This document shows, one piece after another, positions 31,965 through 40,568 of a stretch of 64,000 bases of DNA. The stretch spans positions 8,850-72,849 of the forward strand of contig DASUGI010000263.1 in NCBI GenBank assembly GCA_036274115.1, written 5' to 3'. The notes beneath the pieces are model-generated. The model saw only the letters and a program-made list of their open reading frames with translations. It made no database searches and had not been told where the DNA came from. The position numbers and the translations under genes are program-made. How positions within the stretch are numbered: the stretch's first letter is position 1; each line of letters starts with the position of its first letter. The DNA is from JADLHS01 sp036274115 (lineage in GTDB: Bacteria; Verrucomicrobiota; Verrucomicrobiia; Limisphaerales; JADLHS01).

Positions 31965-33140
31965 ATGAAATTCCTCGATGAGTATCGGGATGGCGAACTG
32001 GCGCAAAGATTCGCGCGGGAGATCCGGCGGATTACCACGCGACCGTGGACGATCATGGAAGTTTGCGGCGGGCAAACGCATGCCATCGTGAAGTTCGGCA
32101 TCGATGAATTATTGCCGAAAGAAATCACACTGATTCACGGGCCGGGCTGCCCGGTATGTGTTACGCCGTTGGAGGTCATCGACAAGGCGCTGGAGATTGC
32201 CGCGAAGCCTGGAGTCATTTTCACTTCGTTCGGCGACATGCTGCGCGTGCCGGGGAGCGCCACGGATTTGCTATCGATAAAAGCCAGTGGCGGCGATGTG
32301 CGGATGGTTTATTCGCCGCTGGACGCTGTGAAGCTCGCGGAGCAGATCCCGGCCAAGGAGGTTGTTTTCTTTGGAGTCGGTTTCGAGACCACCGCGCCAG
32401 CCACAGCGATGGCGGTGTTTCAAGCGGCGCAGAAGGGATTGAAGAATTTCTCGATGCTCATCTCGCATGTGCTCGTGCCGCCGGCGATTGAGGCTTTGAT
32501 GTCGTCGCCGGACTGTCGCGTGCAGGCGTTTCTGGCCGCGGGTCATGTTTGCACGGTGATGGGTTACGAGGAATACCCTCCACTCGCCGCGAAGTATCGC
32601 GTGCCCATCGTCGTCACGGGCTTCGAGCCGCTGGACATCCTGCAGGGTATTCTGATGACGGTGCGGCAATTGGAGTCGGGCCGCGCTGAAGTGGAAAATC
32701 AATATGCCCGTTCAGTGCGGCGGGAAGGGAATCAGCCAGCGCAGGAGTTGATTCGCAAAGTGTTCAAGGTCGTGCCGCGCAAGTGGCGGGGGGTCGGCGA
32801 AATCCCGCAAAGTGGACTCGGCCTGGCCGATGCCTACGAGGCGTTTGATGCGGAACGGAAGTTCGGTGTGGCTGACCGGCGTGTGGACGAGCCGGCGGAT
32901 TGCATTGCGGGTTTGATTTTGCAGGGGTTAAAGAAACCGCACGAGTGCCCGGCGTTCGGCGGCCAATGCACGCCGGAACATCCGTTTGGCGCAACGATGG
33001 TTTCGAGCGAAGGCGCGTGCGCGGCGTATTACCGGTATCGAAGGCAACCGAGTCCGGGGAGAAACATCGAACATCCAACATCCAACGCCCAACATCGAAC
33101 GGGGGTTTGCACGACGCGTTTCGCGACACTGTCCAGATGA
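31965..33140 (+). CDS. hypD: Hydrogenase Fe-(CN)2CO assembly protein HypD, extended C terminus
   Basis: 391 aa iron-sulfur scaffold on which, with HypC, the Fe(CN)2CO group is built. Conserved Cys motifs are visible: MEVCGGQTH (about residue 34), HGPGCPVCVTP (about 62-65), and the C-terminal cluster segment with CPAFGGQCTPE and EGACAAYYRY. HypD usually ends near YYRY; here about 30 further residues (NIEHPTSNAQHRT and after) are encoded by a widespread short repeat. It overlaps hypE by ATGA. Confidence 0.96.
   Translation: MKFLDEYRDGELAQRFAREIRRITTRPWTIMEVCGGQTHAIVKFGIDELLPKEITLIHGPGCPVCVTPLEVIDKALEIAAKPGVIFTSFGDMLRVPGSATDLLSIKASGGDVRMVYSPLDAVKLAEQIPAKEVVFFGVGFETTAPATAMAVFQAAQKGLKNFSMLISHVLVPPAIEALMSSPDCRVQAFLAAGHVCTVMGYEEYPPLAAKYRVPIVVTGFEPLDILQGILMTVRQLESGRAEVENQYARSVRREGNQPAQELIRKVFKVVPRKWRGVGEIPQSGLGLADAYEAFDAERKFGVADRRVDEPADCIAGLILQGLKKPHECPAFGGQCTPEHPFGATMVSSEGACAAYYRYRRQPSPGRNIEHPTSNAQHRTGVCTTRFATLSR
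33062..33100. repeat. AACATC-word repeat at the hypD/hypE junction
   Basis: Reiterated ACATCGAAC, ACATCCAAC and related words. Translated as HypD it gives NIEHPTSNAQHR. The shifted frame gives KHRTSNIQRPTSN, a phrase I recognise from many environmental verrucomicrobial and planctomycete predicted proteins. Confidence 0.75.
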
Positions 33141-34174
33141 ACACCACTTGCCCCATTCCCATCCAGCAGTATCCGCACGTGCTGATGGCGCATGGCGGGG
33201 GCGGGAAGTTGATGCACCAACTGCTGGAGAATATTTTCGGCAAGGCGTTCAGTAATCCGATTCTGGACACGCGCCACGACTCGGCGCAGTTCAGCGTGCC
33301 GCCGGGCCGACTGGCGATGACGACCGATTCCTACGTGGTGCGCCCATTGTTTTTTCCGGGCGGCGACATTGGCTCGATGGCGATTCACGGCACGGTGAAC
33401 GATCTCGCCATGAGCGGGGCGCGACCGCTGTATCTGAGTTGCGGATTCATCATCGAAGAAGGGTTGCCGATGGAAACATTGTGGCGCGTGGTGGCGTCAA
33501 TGCGCGACGCGGCGCAGCGGTGCGGCGTGCAGATCGTGACGGGCGACACGAAGGTCGTGGATAAAGGCAAAGGGGATAGCGTTTACATCAATACGACGGG
33601 TATTGGGGTGATCGAGCATTCGCTCAACATCGCGCCGACCAGTGTTCAGCCCGGTGATGCAGTGATTGTGAGTGGCGACCTGGGCCGGCACGGCATGGCA
33701 ATCATGGCAGTGCGCGAAGGACTTCAGTTCGAAAGCACGATCGAGAGCGACTCAGCGCCGGTGCGCGAACCCGTGCGGGCTTTGATCAAGGCGGGAATTG
33801 AAGTGCGTTGCCTGCGTGACCTGACGCGGAGCGGACTGGCGAGTGCGTTGAACGAAATCGCCGAAGCTGCGAGCGTGAAAATAGCGATTGAGCAAAACGC
33901 AGTGCCGGTACGCGAGGATGTGCACGCTGCGTGCGAAATGCTGGGGCTGGACCCGTTGCACGTGGCGAACGAAGGGCGGTTTGTTGCATTCGTCGCGGAA
34001 GACGATGCGGAACGCACGGTGCAGTTGCTCCGGCAATACGATGTCAGTGCGGGCGCGGCGTTGATCGGCAAAGTAGTGGAACGAACCACGCCGCTGGTGA
34101 CCATCAAGAGCGCGATGGGCGCGAGCCGCATTCTGGATATGCCGAGTGGGGAGCAGTTACCGCGGATTTGCTGA
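33137..34174 (+). CDS. hypE: Carbamoyl dehydratase HypE
   Basis: 345 aa; dehydrates the thiocarbamate that HypF places on its C-terminal Cys, giving the thiocyanate that donates cyanide to HypD. AIR-synthase-like fold: AHGGGGKLMHQLLENIF, HDSAQFSVPPGRLAMTTDSYVV, GTVNDLAMSGA, GDTKVV. The required C-terminal PRIC with terminal Cys345 is intact. ATG 33137 overlaps the hypD stop (ATGA); the in-frame sequence upstream is repeat DNA. Last gene of the hyp run. Confidence 0.97.
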   Translation: MNTTCPIPIQQYPHVLMAHGGGGKLMHQLLENIFGKAFSNPILDTRHDSAQFSVPPGRLAMTTDSYVVRPLFFPGGDIGSMAIHGTVNDLAMSGARPLYLSCGFIIEEGLPMETLWRVVASMRDAAQRCGVQIVTGDTKVVDKGKGDSVYINTTGIGVIEHSLNIAPTSVQPGDAVIVSGDLGRHGMAIMAVREGLQFESTIESDSAPVREPVRALIKAGIEVRCLRDLTRSGLASALNEIAEAASVKIAIEQNAVPVREDVHAACEMLGLDPLHVANEGRFVAFVAEDDAERTVQLLRQYDVSAGAALIGKVVERTTPLVTIKSAMGASRILDMPSGEQLPRIC

Positions 34175-34288
34175 GCACGGGGAAGTGCTTGTCGCCAAAG
34201 TGGGTGATTGCGGAGTACGTTGCGGCTGGTAATTTGGGCGGCACGACGAATTTTGCCGACAAACAGGAATGCCGGCGTGTACCCAGTG

Positions 34289-37186
34289 ATGAAACCATCG
34301 CACTTTCTCTCTCCTCAGCTAGTCGGGTTGGCGTGTATTGGGTGGCTCGTTTTGCAGTTGGGCGACGTTCGTGCCAAAGCAGATTCGCTGGAATCCGTCT
34401 TCGACAACCCGCCGCAGGATGCGCGGCTGCGGGCTTACTGGTGGTGGATCAACGGCAACGTCACCAGGGAATCCATCACGCGCGACCTGGAGCAAATGAA
34501 GGCCAAAGGCTTCGGCGGCGCGCTCATCTGCGATGCGGATGGCTCCAGCCAGGATGGCAACGACCGGGCGCCGCACGGGCCGACGTTCTTCACGCCGGAA
34601 TGGCGACAGCTTTACAAGCACACCTTGCGGGAAGCGGACCGGCTTGGGTTGGAGATGAGTTTGAACATCCAGAGCGGCTGGAATCTTGGAGGGCCGATGG
34701 TCTCCGCGGATGACGCACCGAAGAAGCTGGTTTGGACGGAGACAAGAGTTGCTGGCGAAACGAATCTCAACATCAAGCTTTCCCAGGCCAGAGGGCGGGA
34801 CGGCTATTATCGCGACCTGTTTGTACTGGCGTATCGCGTGAATCCAGCTCTGCCCGGCAATCGAAGGCCGCTTCAGAATCAGCAGCAGAAAGCGCTGCTG
34901 GATGTGCTGCGGCCTTTCTCGGCGCCGGACAGTACACCCTTGTTCCAGGAATTTTCATCCACCGCCGATGAGCAGGACACCAAAACGGCGGACGTGATCG
35001 ACCTGACCAGGAAAATGGAGTCCGATGGCACGTTGAAATGGAACGCGCCGGCAGGCCAGTGGCAAATCATTCGCTTTGGTTGCACGCTCAATGATCATTG
35101 TCGCGTCTCCACGTGCAGCCAGGGCTGGGACGGTTATGCGCTCGACCCGTTCGATGCCGGCGCGTTCAAACGCTACTGGGATGCCGTGGTTGACCCGCTG
35201 ATTGACGATGCCGGCCCACTGGCAGGCAAGACGCTCAGGTATCTGCACACGGACAGTTGGGAAGTGGAAGTCGCGAACTGGACGCCGACGTTGCGCGAAG
35301 AGTTCAAGAAACGTCGTGGCTACGACATGTTGCCCTGGCTGCCGGTGATTGCCGGCAAGATTGTGAACAGCCGCGACGAGAGTAATCGTTTTCTGCACGA
35401 CTTCCGCCGCACGATGGGTGATCTGGCCATTGATAATCATTTCAAGCTGTTCAAAGACTGGTCGCACAAGCGCGGTCTGTTGATTCATCCCGAAAGCGGC
35501 GGCCCCCACGCCGTCCCGATTGATGCGCAACAATGCCTCGGTTTCAACGACGCACCGATGAGCGAATTCTGGGCGTGGTCCTGGCGACATCGGGTTGGCG
35601 ATGAGAATCGCTTCTTCGTCAAACAACCGGCCAGCGCCGCACACACGTATGGTCGCAAGCTGGTGCTCGCGGAAGGCTTCACGACGATTGGGCCGCACTG
35701 GCAGGAAACGTTGTGGGACAATCTCAAACCGTCGTTTGATCACGCCTGCACGGAAGGACTCAATCTGCTTGTGTGGCATGCGTTCGTGAGTTCACCTGCC
35801 AGTGAAGGTATTCCCGGTCAGCAATATTTTGCCGGCACGCATTTGAACCCGCTGGTCACGTGGTGGGACAAGTCCGCGCCGTTCTTCGATTACATCAATC
35901 GTTGCCAGGCGCTGTTGCAGCAGGGATTGCCCGTTGCCGACGTCGCTTTCTATTACGGGGATCACGTGCCGAATTTCGCGCGTTTGCGCAAATCCGATCC
36001 GGCAAGGCTCGGCGAAGGTTACGACTACGACGTCATCACCGAGGAAGTCATTCTCAAGCGAATGAAGGTGAAATCTGGCAGGCTGGTCCTGCCCGATGGC
36101 GTGAGTTATCGGCTACTGGTGTTGCCGGACCGCACCGTGATCTCGTTGCCAGTGTTAAAGAAGCTGAAAGAGTTTGTCTCTGACGGCGCCATCGTGGTCG
36201 GTCCGAAGCCAACCGCGGCAACGGGCTTGAGGAGCTATCCGGACAGCGACGAGGAAGTGAAATCCATCGCGGACAAACTCTGGAGCAACAAGAACGTCAT
36301 CAATGGTAAGACTGCCCGCGAAGTGCTGCTCGCCAGCGGTGTGAAGCCGGACTTCGAGGCGCTGGCCACGAGCGCGAATCAATCTCCACCGAGCTTCAGT
36401 TTCATTCATCGTCGTGACGGTGACGCCGAAATTTATTTTGTGGCCAGCCGGGCGACGAACGCTGTCACTGCCGATTGCGCTTTTCGAGTCGCTGGCAAAG
36501 CGCCCGAACTTTGGAATGCTGTCACGGGTGAGCGCAAGTTTGCCGCGGCCTACGAAGAAAAGGAGGGTCGCACTGCTGTGCCGCTCGATTTCGATCCCTG
36601 CGGCTCGTGGTTTGTCATTTTCCGCGAATCCTCAGCAAAGCATCCGCCCAGTGCGAAACGCAACGTGGCCAGCTTCACCCCGCTTTCGGAGATCACGGGA
36701 GCGTGGGCCGTTGCCTTCGATCCGAAGTGGGGTGGTCCGGAATCAGCCCAGTTTGATTCGCTGGTTGACTGGACCAAACGTCCCGAGCCGGGCATCAAGT
36801 TCTATTCCGGCACGGCGGTTTACCGCAAATCATTTGAAGCGCCTTCCAGTTTTGGCGGCAAATCGGTCTGGCTCGACCTTGGAGATGTTCGGGAACTGGC
36901 TGAAGTGCGAGTGAATGGCCAGTCGTGTGGGATTACCTGGTCGCCGCCGTTCCGCGTGGACATCACCCGCGCGCTCAAGCCGGGCACAAACCAGGTGGAG
37001 ATCGAGGTGGTGAATTTCTGGCCGAACCGAATCATTGGTGATGCGCCATTGCCGAATGAAAAGCGGCTCACCAAAACAAACATCCGCAAGCTCACCTCCG
37101 AAAATCAAATGATGCGGTCTGGTCTGTTTGGTCCCGTGAGATTGCTGGAGCGGCGCCCGCCCGGCAGGACCGCGGTTGGTTCGTAA
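34289..37186 (+). CDS. GH106-like glycoside hydrolase (probable alpha-L-rhamnosidase)
   Basis: 965 aa. The start at 34289 gives an exported leader (MKPSHFLSPQLVGLACIGWL). The mature protein opens with the family phrase FDNPPQDARLRAYWWWINGN and KGFGGALI of the catalytic barrel, followed by YLHTDSWEVEVANWTP, WSWRHRVGDENRFFVKQP, and a C-terminal beta-sandwich with YRKSFEAPS, VWLDLGDVRELAEVRVNG and NFWPNRIIGD. GH106 enzymes release terminal L-rhamnose from pectins and plant glycosides. No rhamnose pathway gene is adjacent; the PL10-like lyase at 61 kb is consistent with pectin use. Confidence 0.85.
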   Translation: MKPSHFLSPQLVGLACIGWLVLQLGDVRAKADSLESVFDNPPQDARLRAYWWWINGNVTRESITRDLEQMKAKGFGGALICDADGSSQDGNDRAPHGPTFFTPEWRQLYKHTLREADRLGLEMSLNIQSGWNLGGPMVSADDAPKKLVWTETRVAGETNLNIKLSQARGRDGYYRDLFVLAYRVNPALPGNRRPLQNQQQKALLDVLRPFSAPDSTPLFQEFSSTADEQDTKTADVIDLTRKMESDGTLKWNAPAGQWQIIRFGCTLNDHCRVSTCSQGWDGYALDPFDAGAFKRYWDAVVDPLIDDAGPLAGKTLRYLHTDSWEVEVANWTPTLREEFKKRRGYDMLPWLPVIAGKIVNSRDESNRFLHDFRRTMGDLAIDNHFKLFKDWSHKRGLLIHPESGGPHAVPIDAQQCLGFNDAPMSEFWAWSWRHRVGDENRFFVKQPASAAHTYGRKLVLAEGFTTIGPHWQETLWDNLKPSFDHACTEGLNLLVWHAFVSSPASEGIPGQQYFAGTHLNPLVTWWDKSAPFFDYINRCQALLQQGLPVADVAFYYGDHVPNFARLRKSDPARLGEGYDYDVITEEVILKRMKVKSGRLVLPDGVSYRLLVLPDRTVISLPVLKKLKEFVSDGAIVVGPKPTAATGLRSYPDSDEEVKSIADKLWSNKNVINGKTAREVLLASGVKPDFEALATSANQSPPSFSFIHRRDGDAEIYFVASRATNAVTADCAFRVAGKAPELWNAVTGERKFAAAYEEKEGRTAVPLDFDPCGSWFVIFRESSAKHPPSAKRNVASFTPLSEITGAWAVAFDPKWGGPESAQFDSLVDWTKRPEPGIKFYSGTAVYRKSFEAPSSFGGKSVWLDLGDVRELAEVRVNGQSCGITWSPPFRVDITRALKPGTNQVEIEVVNFWPNRIIGDAPLPNEKRLTKTNIRKLTSENQMMRSGLFGPVRLLERRPPGRTAVGS

Positions 37187-37210
37187 CAAGCAGGTTAACG
37201 CAAAGTCCCA

Positions 37211-37275
37211 GGCGGTGTGTGGCAGGCCAGACGCAGAAGTTTCGATGCGTTGCGGCTGATGCATCGCACACCGCC
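37211..37275. other. Inverted repeat in the gap after the GH106-like gene
   Basis: GGCGGTGTG (37211-37219) pairs with CACACCGCC (37267-37275) around a 47-base loop that itself contains GATGCGTTGCGGCTGATGCATC. There is no T run, so it is not a standard terminator. It may be a structured element or leftover repeat in the 169-base gap. Confidence 0.35.
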
Positions 37276-37355
37276 GCGCCTCAAACATTTCAATCAGGAC
37301 ACTTCAAGGCGTTCATCCGCTTGACCACGACCGCGGACTCTGTCAGACATGGCGC

Positions 37356-38675
37356 ATGAACACGCGTTTTCTAGCTCTGGCCATGCTGCTCGGTTGCGCC
37401 ATGGTATCGCCCGCCAAGGACAAGGTTCTTCACACGTTCAAGAAAACTCAGCTCAGCGACAAGTTCTGGTGCGAAGGCGCGACGTTCGGCGATTTGAATC
37501 GTGACGGCAAACTCGACATCATCTCCGGCCCGTTCTGGTACGAAGGACCGAGTTTTGAGAAACGCCACGAGTATTACCCGGCCAAAACGACCTTCAAACT
37601 GAAGAAGGACGGCAGCGAGCAAACCATTGAAGGTTTCGAAGGTGCGCTGGGTGTGGAAAACAAATACTCGGACAACTTTTTCGCGTTCACGTACGACTTC
37701 AACAAGGACAAATGGAATGACATCCTCATCATTGGATTTCCCGGCGAATGGACGGCGTGGTTTGAAAATCCCAAAGGCAAAGAAGGCCACTGGACCAAAC
37801 ACGTCGTGTTCGACCAGACGGACAATGAATCGCCGACCTTCACGGATATCACGGGTGATGGCAAGCCGGAGTTGATTTGCTCCACCAAGGGTCAATACGG
37901 CTATGCTGAACCCGATTGGGCCGACGCCAGCAAGCCGTGGAAGTTTCATCCCATCTCGCCCAACAAGAAGTATCAAAGGTTCACTCACGGACTGGGCGTT
38001 GGTGACGTGAACGGCGATGGACGTCAGGACTTGTTGGAGCAGGACGGCTGGTGGGAACAACCGAAATCGCTTAAAGGCGACCCGCTATGGACGTTCCATG
38101 AATTTGCCTTCACTCCCGGCTCGCATGGTGGTGCGCAGATGTATGCCTACGATGTGAATGGCGACAAGCTGAACGATGTCATCACGAGTTTTGCCGCACA
38201 CGGCTTTGGGCTCGTCTGGTACGAGCAGGTGCGTAACAAGGATGAGATCACCTTCAAGCCGCACGTCATCATGTCCACCGAGCAGAAACGTGTGCCGAAC
38301 GAATACGGCGTTTGCTTCTGCGAACTGCACGCGATTGATCTCGTGGACATGGACAACGACGGCCTGAAAGACATTGTCACCGGCAAACGCTTCTGGTCAC
38401 ACGGCCGGATGGGTGACCCGGATCGCGATAGCCCCGCGGTGCTTTACTGGTTCAAACTGGAACGAAGCAAGGGTAAGACGGCGAAGTTCGTGCCCTTCCA
38501 GATCGATGACGCTTCTGGCGTGGGCACGCAGGTCGTTGCCATGCCGTGCAGCGACAAGAAACTTCCGGACATCGTCGTGGGCAACAAGCGCGGCACGTTT
38601 TATTTCCAACACCAGGCCCGGAAGGTCAGTCCGGCTGAATGGGAAGCCGCGCAGCCCAAAATGGTTTCCCCGTAG
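37356..38675 (+). CDS. Exported FG-GAP/VCBS-repeat beta-propeller protein
   Basis: 439 aa with signal peptide MNTRFLALAMLLGCAMVSPA. At least five calcium-loop repeats of FG-GAP type are visible (FGDLNRDGKLDII, TYDFNKDKWNDILI, FTDITGDGKPELI, VGDVNGDGRQDLL, AYDVNGDKLNDVI, DMDNDGLKDIV), predicting a propeller that binds Ca through the DxNxDGxxD loops. Such proteins are abundant in Planctomycetes and Verrucomicrobia; a binding or scaffold role is likely. The TAG stop is supplied by a dispersed repeat. Confidence 0.9.
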   Translation: MNTRFLALAMLLGCAMVSPAKDKVLHTFKKTQLSDKFWCEGATFGDLNRDGKLDIISGPFWYEGPSFEKRHEYYPAKTTFKLKKDGSEQTIEGFEGALGVENKYSDNFFAFTYDFNKDKWNDILIIGFPGEWTAWFENPKGKEGHWTKHVVFDQTDNESPTFTDITGDGKPELICSTKGQYGYAEPDWADASKPWKFHPISPNKKYQRFTHGLGVGDVNGDGRQDLLEQDGWWEQPKSLKGDPLWTFHEFAFTPGSHGGAQMYAYDVNGDKLNDVITSFAAHGFGLVWYEQVRNKDEITFKPHVIMSTEQKRVPNEYGVCFCELHAIDLVDMDNDGLKDIVTGKRFWSHGRMGDPDRDSPAVLYWFKLERSKGKTAKFVPFQIDDASGVGTQVVAMPCSDKKLPDIVVGNKRGTFYFQHQARKVSPAEWEAAQPKMVSP

Positions 38676-38695
38676 GACGGGCGTCGCGATCTGTC
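38672..38695. repeat. GTAGGAC-GGCGTCGCG repeat between two convergent stops
   Basis: GTAGGACGGGCGTCGCGATC plus TGTC is the reverse form of the repeat at 45712-45743 and 29733-29763. Its left end contains the TAG stop of the FG-GAP gene, and its right end overlaps the TGA stop of mqnA, so it fills the whole gap between the two convergent genes. Confidence 0.75.
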
Positions 38696-39575
38696 AGAAC
38701 ACAAACTTGGGCTCGTACACCGGCCCAAAGCCATGCTTGCGCAGCAGTTCCATGAACTTTGCGATGCCGCGCTTTTCATCAGCGCCAAGATGATAGTGAA
38801 TGTGCCAGCCGAAGTAATCCTGCCGAAACTCCTCCGTGTATTCCGTGCGGCTGCGGATGATGTGCTCGATCGTATCGAGGCCGAAGTCCCGCGCATCGCG
38901 GAGCTGGCAACGCAGGCCGCTGGTATGAGCATCCCGACGCATCGCCCACACCGCATAGACAAACGGCAGTCGCGTCAACTCCGTCCACGCAGCGCCGAGA
39001 TCAAAGATTTTGTGAGTCGGATTGGCGAAAAGAAAATCCAACGCGGGATCGCCGATGAGCAGGACGAAATCCTGCTCCGCTGCGTCCGCATAATTTTCCA
39101 GCGGCGTGAATTCGGGTTTCAAGCCACGCTCGGCCAGCAGCACTTTCAGCAGCGTCACGCTGGTGAGTGAGGCGGGGTCGCAGAAAATTTCCTCGGCTTC
39201 CTCCAGCGGCTTCCGGTGCGCGAGAAAAACACTCTTCACTTCGCCGAGGGAAGCCACGGCGATGCCGTCGAGAATGTCATAACGATCGTGGAACAGCGGT
39301 TCGACGACGCTGACGAGCGCGGCGTCGAGTTTGTCGCGTTGGAGCATTTGCGCGAGATTGGCGGGCGTGTCATAGATGATCTCGCTTTCCAGACCGCGCG
39401 TGAGCGGCACGGCGTTGAGCGCCCGGACCGACCCGACCCGGAATCCGCCGAGCGACTGTTCCAGTGCGAACTCGCGGTCGCGATTCATGGCGATTTGCTC
39501 GCGTTCGAGTCGCTTGGCAATTTGCTCCGCCGATTCCGGCTGCGCCAGGCGAAGTTTGGGTGTTGAATCAGACAT
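38694..39575 (-). CDS. mqnA: Chorismate dehydratase MqnA (futalosine menaquinone pathway)
   Basis: 293 aa. The periplasmic-binding-like fold of MqnA/MqnD is seen in FRVGSVRALNAVPLTRGL, KLDAALVSVVEPL, YDILDGIAVAS and a C-terminal helix bundle with DFGLDTIEHIIRSR. MqnA converts chorismate to 3-enolpyruvyl-benzoate, the first committed step of the futalosine route. The first 45 or so residues are a charged extension not usual in the family; the true start might be further in. No other mqn gene is nearby. Confidence 0.82.
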   Translation of the reverse strand: MSDSTPKLRLAQPESAEQIAKRLEREQIAMNRDREFALEQSLGGFRVGSVRALNAVPLTRGLESEIIYDTPANLAQMLQRDKLDAALVSVVEPLFHDRYDILDGIAVASLGEVKSVFLAHRKPLEEAEEIFCDPASLTSVTLLKVLLAERGLKPEFTPLENYADAAEQDFVLLIGDPALDFLFANPTHKIFDLGAAWTELTRLPFVYAVWAMRRDAHTSGLRCQLRDARDFGLDTIEHIIRSRTEYTEEFRQDYFGWHIHYHLGADEKRGIAKFMELLRKHGFGPVYEPKFVF

Positions 39576-39654
39576 TTTACCAGCAATGAGGTAGCAAGCT
39601 GGGCGCCAGATTTCAATGACCGTCTCTTCTGAGCGAGTGCCACTTATACGGGAG

Positions 39655-39726
39655 GTAGGGACGCGTTCACCGCGTCCCGTTCTTACTCCGCCAAAAATTG
39701 GGGACGCGGGTGGAACGCGTCCCTAC
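39655..39726. repeat. Palindromic GTAGGGACGCGTT repeat
   Basis: Two arms in opposite orientation (39655-39678 and 39701-39726) share GTAGGGACGCGTTC and GCGTCCC with a 22-base spacer. The right end lies 4 bases before the phosphoesterase stop (39731). It could act as a transcript-end hairpin for that minus-strand gene, though there is no T run. Confidence 0.75.
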
Positions 39727-39730
39727 CATC

Positions 39731-40510
39731 TTAGATTTCAATAACCGTGATCTCAGGCCGGCAACGAAAGCGCATCGGCCAGAGAAACCAGCCGATTCCG
39801 GCCCCAACGTAGAGCGGACCGGCAGATGTTTGAAAGAGCCCGAGATCGAATTCATCACAACCGAACGGCACAACCACCGGTCCAAAAAAGGGAATTCGCA
39901 CCTGGCCGCCATGGGAATGGCCGGCGAGCAACGCGTCGTACTTTTGACCGCCGAGTTTCTTCACCCAGGCAGGGTAGTGCATCAGAAAGACGTTTTTCAC
40001 GCCGGGTTTGGCTGGCAACGGCGGTTGGTTGGCGCTCTTGCAAGTGGCACCGATGATGTTGACCTTTCCGTCGGGCGTCAGGATTTCCTGGTCCAACAAC
40101 CAGCCTCCGCCCGTAGCTGCAAAGCAGTCCGTGATCCCGTCGAATGGAACTTTGGCCCAGTAATCATGATTTCCTGGCACGCCGTAGAGCGGAGCTTTGA
40201 TGCCGGACAAAATTTCCAATGCTTCCGGCAAATGCTCTCCATCCTCGATGATGTCGCCCGTGAAGCAAACAAAGTCCGGTGAGAGGGAATTGATGGTGTT
40301 CACGACCGCCTCGCCGTACTTGCGATCCCCTTTGTGATGCAAATCGGTGAAGTGAACGAAGCGGTGCGAAGGTTCCTCTTTCGCCAATCGAACGCGTCGA
40401 ACCTTTAGCCAGTCCGGCTCAATCCAGCGAGCCTCCGCGAACAGGGCACATGGCGTCAGAAGCATCCCGCCCAGAATGAAACGGCGGCGACTGACTTTGC
40501 TGAATTTCAT
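39731..40510 (-). CDS. Tat-exported metallophosphoesterase
   Basis: 259 aa calcineurin-type phosphoesterase. The N terminus SRRRFILGGMLL is a twin-arginine signal, so it is exported folded with its metals. Ligand motifs in order: FTDLHHKGD, FTGDIIEDG, GNHDYW and LLAGHSHGGQ. The closest-looking group is the YkuE/YaeI-type phosphoesterases thought to act on lipids or UDP-sugars at the membrane; the substrate here is unknown. Confidence 0.9.
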   Translation of the reverse strand: MKFSKVSRRRFILGGMLLTPCALFAEARWIEPDWLKVRRVRLAKEEPSHRFVHFTDLHHKGDRKYGEAVVNTINSLSPDFVCFTGDIIEDGEHLPEALEILSGIKAPLYGVPGNHDYWAKVPFDGITDCFAATGGGWLLDQEILTPDGKVNIIGATCKSANQPPLPAKPGVKNVFLMHYPAWVKKLGGQKYDALLAGHSHGGQVRIPFFGPVVVPFGCDEFDLGLFQTSAGPLYVGAGIGWFLWPMRFRCRPEITVIEI

Positions 40511-40568
40511 TGTGGGCGAAGATAGGTTTCAACCATGCCGGTCGCAAGGCTAAGGAGGCGGCTGCTGG

